Source: Nitrososphaeraceae archaeon
GTDB lineage: Archaea > Thermoproteota > Nitrososphaeria > Nitrososphaerales > Nitrososphaeraceae
Reading direction: 5' to 3'
NCBI GenBank assembly: GCA_030038695.1
Contig: JASHSN010000571.1
Coordinates: 1 to 6,362 of the forward strand
Length of the DNA: 6,362 nucleotides
Below the pieces are notes generated by a model. That model was not told the DNA's origin, did not search any database, and was given only the letters and a program-made list of their open reading frames with translations. Both the position numbers and the translations under genes were made by a program. Shown piece by piece: positions 1 through 4,731 of this stretch (position 1 is the first letter of the stretch; every line of letters begins with the position of its first letter).

Positions 1-1
1 A

Positions 2-160
2 TATCTAAATCCAAATGAGAGGAAGGTAAATCAGCGGATAAAATCAAACATATGTGCAAACAGATTCTACGATCATATAGAAGAGCAAAAAACTGCAATA
101 TCAGAATATCTGGACAAAACATTTGGTAGATGGTATGACGACATTAGATATGACACTTGA
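2..160 (+). CDS. IS630-like transposase, C-terminal end (partial)
   Basis: An open frame enters from the left edge and gives 52 residues before TGA at 158-160. It begins YLNPNERKVNQRIK, then a helical, charged tail ending GRWYDDIRYDT. In IS630/Tc1-type DDE transposases the last catalytic acid lies in an LNPxE motif followed by a basic helix and a short C-terminal helix, and this fragment matches that arrangement; Glu6 of the fragment would be the third catalytic residue. The enzyme would cut and paste its own element, usually at TA dinucleotides. The N-terminal HTH and the first two catalytic Asp residues lie outside the window, so completeness and activity cannot be judged. A T-run at 205-211 may end transcription. 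I could not identify the element's terminal inverted repeat. The assignment rests on the short LNPxE context. Confidence 0.62.
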   Translation, partial: YLNPNERKVNQRIKSNICANRFYDHIEEQKTAISEYLDKTFGRWYDDIRYDT

Positions 161-385
161 CTTAGTTTGACCTGATTCCTGATGACAGTATACCTGATTC
201 TACCCTTTTTTGGCGACCAACACTGAGCCTTGATAACCATGTCAGGATTCAATCATAGCTTAGTCAGTTGTCGAGCCTTTAGAAGTGAGACACTATCCAA
301 TAGTGTTAGAAGAATCTTTAATAGTGTTTACAACACCTTCACTATCTGAGTATTCGTAGGCTGTATTACAGTTCTACAAGTAACT
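161..385. other. Non-coding stretch downstream of the transposase
   Basis: No convincing reading frame on either strand. It holds a 9-bp direct repeat (acctgattc at 170-178 and 192-200), a T6 run at about 205-211 that could act as an archaeal terminator, and a repeated aatagtgtt (299-307 and about 321-329). The right end of the IS630-like element probably lies here, but with only one end in view its inverted repeat cannot be placed. Confidence 0.4.
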
Positions 386-742
386 TTACCAATTGTGTTG
401 GTTATTGTTGATTAACACTCTATGTGCCCAATCAATACTAACTTGTTCATTTCTTAGTTTCTCGAGGTATTGTTTCGCTAGTACATTGCCTTTGTTAGCC
501 TGTTCTTCTAAAAACTTGAATTTCATATATTGGCTGGGCTTAATTTTTATTTCCTTTGCTATCTGTCTAAGACGAAAAGCTTCGAAATTCTTGCCTACAT
601 ATCTTTTCTCCAGCTTCTTATCTTGTTTCCAATAAGCATAAAGATATGGACCATGTGAATTTTGACAATCTGGATTACCACACTTCACGTACTCCTGCCT
701 TATTGTTGCATTTGAAGGAATGTCCTGATCGTTATCAGTCAT
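386..742 (-). CDS. DUF6788-like small protein, 118 aa
   Basis: An intact 118-residue ORF. The core, residues about 15-50, reads IRQEYVKCGNPDCQNSHGPY followed by an aromatic, basic stretch ending KRYVGK. This Cys-x4-Cys-x3-HGPY-x-YAYW pattern with a following K-RY-GK motif is typical of the DUF6788 family, short proteins common in archaea and bacteria near mobile elements; function unknown. The two Cys and the His could bind a metal or be a remnant of a nucleic-acid-binding finger (inference). The C-terminal half is helical and highly charged (FLEEQANKGNVLAKQYLEKL). The ATG has no Shine-Dalgarno site, but a TATA-like box lies about 28 bp upstream, which fits a leaderless transcript. The gene sits next to a transposase end, in line with an accessory role. 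Confidence 0.78.
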   Translation of the reverse strand: MTDNDQDIPSNATIRQEYVKCGNPDCQNSHGPYLYAYWKQDKKLEKRYVGKNFEAFRLRQIAKEIKIKPSQYMKFKFLEEQANKGNVLAKQYLEKLRNEQVSIDWAHRVLINNNQHNW

Positions 743-765
743 CTTTAGTCTATTAGTTAGCGTAA

Positions 766-775
766 GCTATATTTT
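766..775 (-). promoter_or_regulatory. TATA-like box of the DUF6788-like gene
   Basis: On the minus strand the sequence AAAATATAGC is centred about 28 bases before the ATG at 742. In archaea the TATA box lies about 25-27 bp before the transcription start, so transcription would begin at or next to the start codon. The absence of a purine-rich ribosome site agrees with this. Confidence 0.45.
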
Positions 776-916
776 TTGCTGTATGTTTGCGCATAGATCT
801 GTCATGTTATACATAGCATAAGTCGGCGACTGCAATCGTCGACTATTCGTTCTATCATTTTTTTGTTCATTTCGATATTAGATACATTTGTATAATCATC
901 GTTAGCTATATACTTT

Positions 917-991
917 CCGGTTAGTTGTACTAATGGCATAAACGCAGAAGTTGACGAATATGTCGACGCAGAATCAAAACGCCCAGGTAAC
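917..991 (+). repeat. Dispersed repeat, copy 1 (75 bp)
   Basis: Matches 3912-3981 in direct orientation. About 60 of 70 aligned bases are identical with one 5-base gap; the first 52 bases differ at only five positions. The conserved core runs through gttgtactaatggc and aacgcagaagttgacg. Both copies carry ATGTC(G/T)ACG at the same place, so one reading is an upstream region plus start codon of a small gene. Another is a shared protein tail: on + both give a frame of the type CTNG(I/V)NAEVD. Which, if either, is functional cannot be decided here. Confidence 0.8.
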
Positions 992-1055
992 AAATAGATT
1001 CGATGGCAATCAGGATCCAAATAAGGATGGAATTGTCTACCGTGTATACAAATAG
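960..1055 (+). CDS. Possible 31-aa Asn/Gln/Asp-rich peptide
   Basis: ATG at 960 opens a 31-residue frame that starts MSTQNQNAQVTNRFDG and ends DGIVYRVYK, closed by TAG. The composition (polar, then an Asp/Asn-rich DPNKDG turn and an aromatic/basic tail) is more protein-like than random AT-rich DNA usually gives. The start codon lies inside the dispersed repeat. At the second copy the same ATG-TCT-ACG is kept, but a 5-base deletion changes the frame just after it. There is no clear ribosome site; a weak TATA-like element lies at about 905-912. No family recognised. It may be a real micro-gene or the end of a decayed one. Confidence 0.25.
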   Translation: MSTQNQNAQVTNRFDGNQDPNKDGIVYRVYK

Positions 1056-1715
1056 GCCAAAGAAATGTAGAATTGTCTTTATACATATTTGACAGCAAAG
1101 CGTTTCACCACAATGGTCTATACGTATGTAGGTAACAGCGCTTAATGATGGAAGTTGAATGAACAGGTTTGGTACTCTTCGACTTGCTATAACACCTGTT
1201 CTCTTTCATCTTAAAGTTTTAGGTAGGTTAAAAATATAGACACGAATCTCACATCTGAATCCCATAAATGGACTTTGTCTATGGCCTTTATATATATGCG
1301 AATATCTATCACACTAGTCTGGATACAGGACGGAACCCCAACCGTCCTGTTCCAGTTGGTGTAATGACCGGAATGAGTAAGCAACGACCAGATATAATGT
1401 CACAAGCAATCCTCTTTCTTTGCAGAAAATCCATGCAGCATTAATAACTTCTGCTGTAGTTAGAGTCATGCCGGTGACGACACCGGTTCGTATCAGAATG
1501 AATAACAATTCGTGTTAATATATAATATCTGGACTTTTTTGTTATTAGAATTATTTTTCTGGCGTACATATGCGATGGGTTATCTCCAGCACGATTTATG
1601 ATGTTGGACATCTGCTATAAATTGCGGTATTTTCAAGTTTCTGAATCACTTTGGGGATCGGATTTCACGGTTGCAGTAGAAGATAACAGTCTAATGCTAG
1701 TTGGTGTTCAATTAA
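1056..1715. other. Long gene-poor stretch with hairpins
   Basis: No frame here is convincing. A 64-codon minus frame at 1314-1508 starts at TTG, has no ribosome site and no family signature. A plus frame ending near 1731 lacks an early start. Visible structure is an 8-bp inverted repeat (GAACAGGT 1161-1168, ACCTGTTC 1194-1201), a perfect 9-bp hairpin at 1325-1350 and a 6-bp hairpin at 1471-1486. The stretch may hold decayed gene remains or an untranslated RNA; I cannot tell which. Confidence 0.4.
1325..1350. other. Perfect 9-bp inverted repeat, 8-nt loop
   Basis: ACAGGACGG (1325-1333) pairs without mismatch with CCGTCCTGT (1342-1350) around the loop AACCCCAA. It is GC-rich against an AT-rich background. 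No T-tract follows on either side, so an intrinsic terminator is unlikely. It could be a small-RNA stem, a protein-binding dyad or a mobile-element subterminal hairpin. Confidence 0.5.
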
Positions 1716-1943
1716 CTACTTTACAACTATGACACGGCAATGAGCATATGTTACTATAGAAGATGCAATACTTCCTAACATTAGTTTCTTAAATCCTGTT
1801 CTTCCTTTTGTTCCTACTACAATTAAGTCAATTTTTTGTTCCTCTGCATACTCTAATATTACATAATCTACAGGTCTTGCACTGTTAATTAATTCTGTTT
1901 TCAATTGAATATTATCTTCCTTTGCATTCTGAGTAAAGCTTTC
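1716..1943 (-). pseudogene. Universal stress protein (UspA), N-terminally truncated
   Basis: The frame gives a clear UspA C-terminal half: VDYVILEYAEEQKIDLIVVG, then GTKGRTGFKKLMLGSIASS, ending CRVIVVK. This is the Usp nucleotide-binding signature G-x2-G-x9-G-S plus the last beta strand. Full-length Usp domains are about 140 residues and start with a strand such as ILVAxDGS. Here homology starts only around the ESFTQNAKEDNIQ segment, and the frame meets a stop at 1998-2000, so the first half is absent. The nearest in-frame start is TTG at 1904, which would give 62 residues and cut into the conserved region. Usp proteins bind ATP and act in stress tolerance; this fragment lacks the N-terminal part of the fold and is very probably non-functional. 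Most family members have Pro where this reads CRV. Confidence 0.8.
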
Positions 1944-2126
1944 GGAATCTCTACATTGAGGATGATGTCTGAAATAAAAACGCCAAACGGCATCACTTTA
2001 TTCTTACAGACAATGTCGAACGTTGTATAGAAGATTGTTATAGATCAACTAAGTTTTGGGGCGCAAAAATGGGGATATGCTGTAAGTTTTTGTGATTTTA
2101 GTGTTATTTTGTTTTGTATCACGTTT

Positions 2127-2178
2127 GACTAGCTGATTTGCGCAGTATTAGCTAGTCTGTTTAAAGCAGTGTGCTTTA
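2127..2178. promoter_or_regulatory. Two dyads upstream of the winged-helix-like ORF
   Basis: GACTAGCT (2127-2134) and AGCTAGTC (2150-2157) form an 8-bp inverted repeat. TAAAGCA-GTG-TGCTTTA (2162-2178) is a tight 7-bp hairpin. They lie just before the TATA-like element at about 2185-2194 and about 40-90 bp before the ATG at 2219. They may be operator sites or RNA structure. Dyads this short also arise by chance in a window this size, so only position supports a role. Confidence 0.3.
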
Positions 2179-2193
2179 CGTTATTTAGCTATA
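2175..2193 (+). repeat. 19-bp direct repeat, first copy
   Basis: Identical to 2245-2263 at a distance of exactly 70 bp; the 19 bases run from tttacgtt to tagctata. This copy lies in the presumed promoter of the ORF at 2219. Its TAGCTATAG end is about 28 bp before the ATG and could serve as the TATA box. Confidence 0.85.
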
Positions 2194-2218
2194 GATTACG
2201 TAGTATCGGACAAGAAAG

Positions 2219-2377
2219 ATGATCTACAACATAGAAGAAAGACTTTTACGTTATTTAGCTATAATCGAGGCAGCTCTAGTCGACTACATTGAGATAACAT
2301 CCTGTATAAGCAATAATCGCATACACAAAATAACATCTAAACTACGACAGATTAATAATCAAAACTACAAGGGTTGA
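2219..2377 (+). CDS. Small winged-helix/HTH-like protein, 52 aa
   Basis: An unlisted-size ORF, ATG 2219 to TGA 2377, 52 residues, beginning MIYNIEERLLRYLAI. The order helix (EERLLRYLAIIEA), helix (ALVDYIEITSC), turn (ISNN), recognition-type helix (RIHKITSKLRQI) fits an archaeal winged helix-turn-helix domain that would bind DNA. The wing and anything after it are short or missing (NNQNYKG, then stop), so it may be a minimal regulator or the N-terminal remnant of a longer one. No Shine-Dalgarno site; a TATA-like element about 28 bp upstream suggests a leaderless transcript. A hairpin with a following T-rich stretch starts 3 bp after the stop. Dyads upstream could be autoregulatory sites. No exact family recognised; the fold is inferred from pattern only. 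Confidence 0.55.
   Translation: MIYNIEERLLRYLAIIEAALVDYIEITSCISNNRIHKITSKLRQINNQNYKG
2245..2263 (+). repeat. 19-bp direct repeat, second copy
   Basis: Exact second copy of 2175-2193. It lies inside the 52-aa ORF and encodes its LRYLAI segment in the first helix. The flanks of the two copies are unrelated, so only this short block is duplicated. Confidence 0.85.
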
Positions 2378-2379
2378 TA

Positions 2380-2410
2380 GCTGGGTAGGTATCTGATTGC
2401 CCTACCTAGC
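2380..2410. terminator. Bidirectional hairpin between convergent genes
   Basis: GCTGGGTAGG (2380-2389) pairs with CCTACCTAGC (2401-2410): ten pairs with one G-U (on the plus-strand RNA) and an 11-nt loop. It starts 3 bp after the stop of the plus-strand 52-aa ORF and overlaps the stop codon of the minus-strand oxidoreductase remnant (2402-2404). On + it is followed by atattttg. Position between two converging 3' ends supports a terminator or 3'-end stabiliser. Confidence 0.55.
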
Positions 2411-2965
2411 ATATTTTGAAAGTTCTTTTGAGAGACTTATCATCTTACCTACGTCTCTTCCTATTGGTACAAAATTGTAACCAAATACTATATGATCCAC
2501 CCCCATATCCTTTATCTGTTGTATATCGTTACTTATTTCGTCAATCGTACCGTTAAATGGAAATCTATTATTATCACTTTTTGATGATTGATTTTCGATG
2601 ACATTGGGATACGTGAGCAGTATAGTTCGATAGTTCTCTGAATCCTTATTCATCTGATCTGCGTATTGCTTGATAGCATTTTTACTATTTTCAACCTGTA
2701 CCAGACCACCTCTGTAGAATATTGAACTTGATGCTAGCCAGCCGTTAAGATCCTGTTTTACTATTCTTGAAAATGTGTTAGAACTAAAGCCTCCAAGATA
2801 AATTGGAATATCGGGTTTTTGAAATGGCTTGGGACCAATTTTTGATGCTGGGATATTATAGTATTTTCCTTTAAATTCTACAATATCGTCATCCCATATC
2901 ATCTTCAGTATCTGGATAAATTCTTCCGCTCTTTCTCCTCTATCTTTAAATGGTTTATATCTAGT
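2402..2965 (-). pseudogene. Luciferase-like (LLM) F420/FMN oxidoreductase, N-terminally truncated
   Basis: The frame encodes the C-terminal part of a bacterial-luciferase-like monooxygenase. It shows RGERAEEFIQILKMIW, then FKGKYYNIPASKIGPKP, KPDIPIYLGGFSS, and the closing stretch DEISNDIQQIKDMGVDHIVFG. In the family this order (RGxRxxE helix, F-G-K-Y insertion, GPKP, P-I-x-GG strand, final I-G-x-D-H-I-x-x strand) makes up the second half of the TIM barrel. Full-length members have roughly 290-350 residues; about 120 N-terminal residues, including the first barrel strands, are missing. A TAG at 2966-2968 closes the frame just before the recognisable RYKPFKDRGER part. The first ATG is at 2902 and would start within the domain, giving 166 residues. 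Such enzymes use FMN or F420 to oxidise small organics; this copy cannot form the full barrel. Confidence 0.85.
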
Positions 2966-2983
2966 CTACCTGATTTTGGGGAG
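2944..2983 (+). promoter_or_regulatory. Promoter and ribosome site of the 45-aa zinc-type protein
   Basis: TATA-like elements ctttaaatg (about 2944-2952) and tttatat (2953-2959) lie 28-40 bp before the ATG at 2987. A GGGGAG block at 2978-2983 lies 3 bases before it and could serve as a closely spaced ribosome site. The promoter is partly inside the broken end of the oxidoreductase remnant. Confidence 0.4.
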
Positions 2984-2986
2984 AAA

Positions 2987-3124
2987 ATGTTTATCGTTAA
3001 GTGTACGGAATGTGATTATGAAACCAAAATCAAAAGTCCTAGCGATTTTCTTAACTATAGAGCACTACATCTCGATAAAAGTGGCCACACAGGGATGATG
3101 CTTTCTGAAGAAAAGAACATATGA
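2987..3124 (+). CDS. 45-aa CxxC/Hx5H zinc-finger-like mini-protein
   Basis: ATG 2987 to TGA 3124, 45 residues, starting MFIVKCTECDYETKIKSP. Cys6-x2-Cys9 is followed by His28-x5-His34 (ALHLDKSGHTG), a C2H2-type zinc-ligand set with an 18-residue middle containing a helix (SDFLNYRALHL). The beta-hairpin (IVKCTECDYETKI) plus helix layout resembles a single classical zinc finger with a long loop. Small stand-alone fingers of this kind are frequent in archaea and are thought to bind nucleic acid or protein; the precise role is unknown. Expression signals: a GGGGAG block just before the ATG and TATA-like boxes 28-40 bp upstream. It is divergent from the oxidoreductase remnant. The gene is complete and is the most convincing of the very short ORFs here. 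Confidence 0.7.
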   Translation: MFIVKCTECDYETKIKSPSDFLNYRALHLDKSGHTGMMLSEEKNI

Positions 3125-3160
3125 ATTCTGATCCTTTACTTTATTGATTATAAACCACTA

Positions 3161-3337
3161 TTAAAGCGATGTACCGCATAACATGTAATTCCCTGAGTCT
3201 TTGTCAGGATTGCCCGTCCTTTCACGCAGTACGGTGCCTAGGAGGCTCTTCTTTAGTTGTTCGTTTACTACTTCAACTATGACTATGGTGGAATGTGGTT
3301 TATGTAGTGAAATTACCTTAAGCAGCGAATATGTCAC
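3161..3337 (-). CDS. Possible 58-aa hypothetical protein (GTG start)
   Basis: An open frame from 3352 down to TAA at 3161-3163. With GTG at 3337 it gives 58 residues: a segment ending VISLHKPHSTIVIVEVV, then NEQLKKSLLGTVLRERTG, then NPDKDSGNYMLCGTSL. The strand (STIVIVEVV), amphipathic helix (NEQLKKSLLGTVLRE) and polar tail look like real protein rather than noise. It lies on the same strand as, and 66 bp downstream of, the 121-aa hypothetical gene. There is no ribosome site or ATG near the 5' end and an in-frame TGA (3353-3355) precedes it, so it could be the tail of a gene broken upstream. No family recognised. Confidence 0.38.
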   Translation of the reverse strand: MTYSLLKVISLHKPHSTIVIVEVVNEQLKKSLLGTVLRERTGNPDKDSGNYMLCGTSL

Positions 3338-3403
3338 TTCGTAGCTATAGGCTCAGATTTCAAATAACGAGTAATCTAAATACCGAAATAATCTACAAGT
3401 AAT

Positions 3404-3769
3404 CTACGTTCGTCCAACGTACCATCCCTTAACACCTACTATAAAATCATAATCACATAGTCGCTTCAGCATTCCTAATGTTAGCGTGTGCTCTATTCTA
3501 TAAGAGGTACCATTATAATCTATAACCGGCAATTGTCCGAACTTGTTCCATATCAGATCTTTCATTTTTTGTGTATCTAGTCCTTCTCTAGTAATAACAA
3601 GGCTATAGCTAGGTTCGGTGTCCGAAACCTCCTGCTGACGATAAAGAAAATCTTCTATTAGCTTCGGGTCTATTTTTGGTAGAATAGTCTTACAAGATCT
3701 CCGAAATTCATCATATTTTTCCTGTATTTCCTGAGCAGCAGTGTTTGTAGTTAATTCAGCTTGACTCAT
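3404..3769 (-). CDS. Conserved-looking hypothetical protein, 121 aa
   Basis: An intact, soluble, well-mixed alpha/beta protein with no signal peptide or membrane segment. From the ATG at 3769 it starts MSQAELTTNTAAQEIQEKYD. A helical N-terminal third (AAQEIQEKYDEFRRSCK, DPKLIEDFLYRQQ) is followed by a strand-rich part (YSLVITREGLDTQKMKDLIW, then YRIEHTLTLGMLKRL) and ends VGVKGWYVGRT. I do not recognise the family. Two starts are possible: ATG 3796 (130 aa) and ATG 3769. The two lie in an imperfect 27-bp tandem duplication of the GTRTAATCGGTATGA type, so the start context is doubled. The downstream one has GGTG 8 bases before it and is preferred. The frame also stays open upstream to 3958, into the dispersed repeat. 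Confidence 0.72.
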   Translation of the reverse strand: MSQAELTTNTAAQEIQEKYDEFRRSCKTILPKIDPKLIEDFLYRQQEVSDTEPSYSLVITREGLDTQKMKDLIWNKFGQLPVIDYNGTSYRIEHTLTLGMLKRLCDYDFIVGVKGWYVGRT

Positions 3770-3911
3770 ACCGATTACACCATCATCTATATTCATACCG
3801 ATTATACTACTTAATAGCAGTGCAAGCTTAGCTGCACAAATGTGGTAGAAATTCTTAAGAGTATCATATATGTTAAGATGTATACATTTGATCAGACAGC
3901 AAAAGCCGCTG

Positions 3912-3981
3912 CCGGTTCGTTGTACTAATGGCGTTAACGCAGAAGTTGACGGATATGTCTACGTACAAGCGCCCAATTAAC
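3912..3981 (+). repeat. Dispersed repeat, copy 2 (70 bp)
   Basis: Second copy of 917-991, same orientation, about 3.0 kb away, with one 5-base deletion. Its right edge (about 3971-3981) falls at the point where the minus-strand FUN14 gene stops resembling its family. The last residues of the truncated FUN14 ORF (after VNW) are therefore encoded by repeat sequence read backwards. Confidence 0.8.
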
Positions 3982-4161
3982 TGGACTTACATAACCATAC
4001 TTTTGCAACAGTTGCACACCCAAAAAGAACATTCCAGCCAGGAAACCTACGATAATTAGTATCCACTTCAAGATCTTTTTCAAAGCAAAACCTATAGCAT
4101 AACCTACAAGACCGGAACCTGCAAAGGGAATTATATTTGATAATAATACTCCACTGCTCAT
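3934..4161 (-). CDS. FUN14-family membrane protein, C-terminally truncated
   Basis: A 75-residue ORF. Residues 12-55 (PFAGSGLVGYAIGFALKKI, then LKWILIIVGFLAGMFFLGV) match the N-terminal half of the FUN14 domain: a Gly-rich first helix, the KK(I/V)LK turn and a hydrophobic second helix, followed by the typical YGYVSPVNW. FUN14 proteins are small inner-membrane proteins; archaeal roles are unknown. Full members run on after VNW with a linker and another Gly-rich membrane segment. Here, directly after VNW, the frame turns into ALVRRHIRQLLR and stops, all encoded by the dispersed repeat. About 35-50 residues are therefore lost. The ATG at 4161 has GGAG at 4169-4172, 7 bases upstream. The preceding secreted-protein gene ends 29 bp upstream on the same strand, so the two may share a transcript. 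Probably a damaged gene that can still be translated. Confidence 0.75.
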   Translation of the reverse strand: MSSGVLLSNIIPFAGSGLVGYAIGFALKKILKWILIIVGFLAGMFFLGVQLLQKYGYVSPVNWALVRRHIRQLLR

Positions 4162-4190
4162 TTTGTTGCTCCATTATATGCATATGTATA

Positions 4191-4445
4191 TCACTTCATA
4201 CATTGGTCTGTATGTGATGGTTCGGTTGAATCGCAACTATCATCTACTTGATAAAACGCAATTAGTCCTGCTTGTCTTCCGAATTGATATGGCTGTTTGT
4301 CTATCATTAGACATTTCCCACTGTCTACAAATCTTGGACAAGTCGTTGAAAGTGCATGTGCATGTGCATTCTGGATAACAAAATCTATAACCAGAAATGC
4401 AGCTAGCCCTATTGTTGCTAGTTTTTCTGCTGTGTTTCTATTCAT
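4191..4445 (-). CDS. Small secreted four-cysteine protein, 84 aa
   Basis: From ATG 4445 the ORF starts MNRNTAEKLATIGLAAFLVI: a short charged n-region, a hydrophobic core (residues 9-25) and the c-region NAHAHA, giving signal-peptidase-type A-x-A sites at residues 27-31. The mature part has Cys36, Cys45, Cys71 and Cys82, enough for two disulfides, and ends DSTEPSHTDQCMK. It is predicted to be exported; function and family are unknown. An upstream ATG at 4496 would add 17 polar residues in front of the signal peptide and is unlikely. GGTGA lies 5 bases before ATG 4445 (2 before the adjacent ATG 4448), which fixes the start. The AHAHA stretch is encoded by three perfect gtgcat hexamers (4352-4369). 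FUN14 follows 29 bp downstream on the same strand. Confidence 0.7.
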   Translation of the reverse strand: MNRNTAEKLATIGLAAFLVIDFVIQNAHAHALSTTCPRFVDSGKCLMIDKQPYQFGRQAGLIAFYQVDDSCDSTEPSHTDQCMK

Positions 4446-4608
4446 CATAATCACCAAAGAATAACTAGATTTGTCCCCGCTACGATTGCTGCACATGAGG
4501 CTCCGTTAGGGGCATCTAATATCAGAATGTCTAGTAAAAAGATTTGGGGCAATCGCAACAACCACGCAGCGCCATTTCAATCGCTTTCACACCCTGGAGG
4601 AAACGTAT

Positions 4609-4731
4609 ATGACCAATGCCCGTTACACCAGAGAGGGTAAAGTCGGGGTTATTCGAACATGCTCCGACACAACTAAAAAGCGCTTGCAGTATGAAAACAT
4701 AAAAAGGTCCTACGGCAAGTTAGTGATTTAA
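4609..4731 (+). CDS. 40-aa basic hypothetical protein with strong ribosome site
   Basis: ATG 4609 to TAA 4731 gives 40 residues: MTNARYTREGKVGVIRTCSD, then a very basic amphipathic tail (TTKKRLQYENIKRSYGKLVI). GGAGG at 4596-4600 lies 8 bases before the ATG, a good archaeal Shine-Dalgarno site. The single Cys and about ten Lys/Arg could suit RNA or DNA contact (inference only). It is convergent with the phosphoribosyltransferase gene and the two stop codons overlap by 4 bp (4728-4731). A shorter alternative frame (4527-4640, 37 residues) overlaps its 5' end without a ribosome site. No family recognised. Confidence 0.45.
   Translation: MTNARYTREGKVGVIRTCSDTTKKRLQYENIKRSYGKLVI

Noticed and set aside
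393..635. 80-codon plus-strand frame opposite the DUF6788-like gene
   Set aside because: It is the complementary reading of a gene with a clear family motif.
802..1098. 98-codon minus-strand frame
   Set aside because: It starts at TTG without a ribosome site, matches no family, and is largely the reverse reading of the dispersed repeat and of a more protein-like plus-strand frame.
1161..1201. 8-bp inverted repeat with 25-base spacer
   Set aside because: A few such pairs are expected by chance in a window of this size and no gene context supports it.
1481..1495. T-loop-like GGTTCGTATC suggesting a tRNA
   Set aside because: No matching T-stem, anticodon arm or acceptor arm can be folded around it.
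1314..1508. 64-codon minus-strand frame
   Set aside because: TTG start, no expression signals, no family signature, and its end is made by the perfect hairpin at 1325-1350. A hydrophobic stretch alone is not enough.
2175..2263. Possible minimal CRISPR (two equal repeats, 51-base spacer)
   Set aside because: Only two copies, 19 bases, the second one inside a protein-like frame, and no cas genes.
3977..4183. 68-codon minus-strand frame overlapping FUN14
   Set aside because: It is the neighbouring frame of FUN14; the FUN14 frame has the family pattern and a well-spaced GGAG.
4527..4640. 37-aa plus-strand frame (MSSKKIWGNRN...)
   Set aside because: No ribosome site, and it overlaps the better supported 40-aa ORF in another frame.
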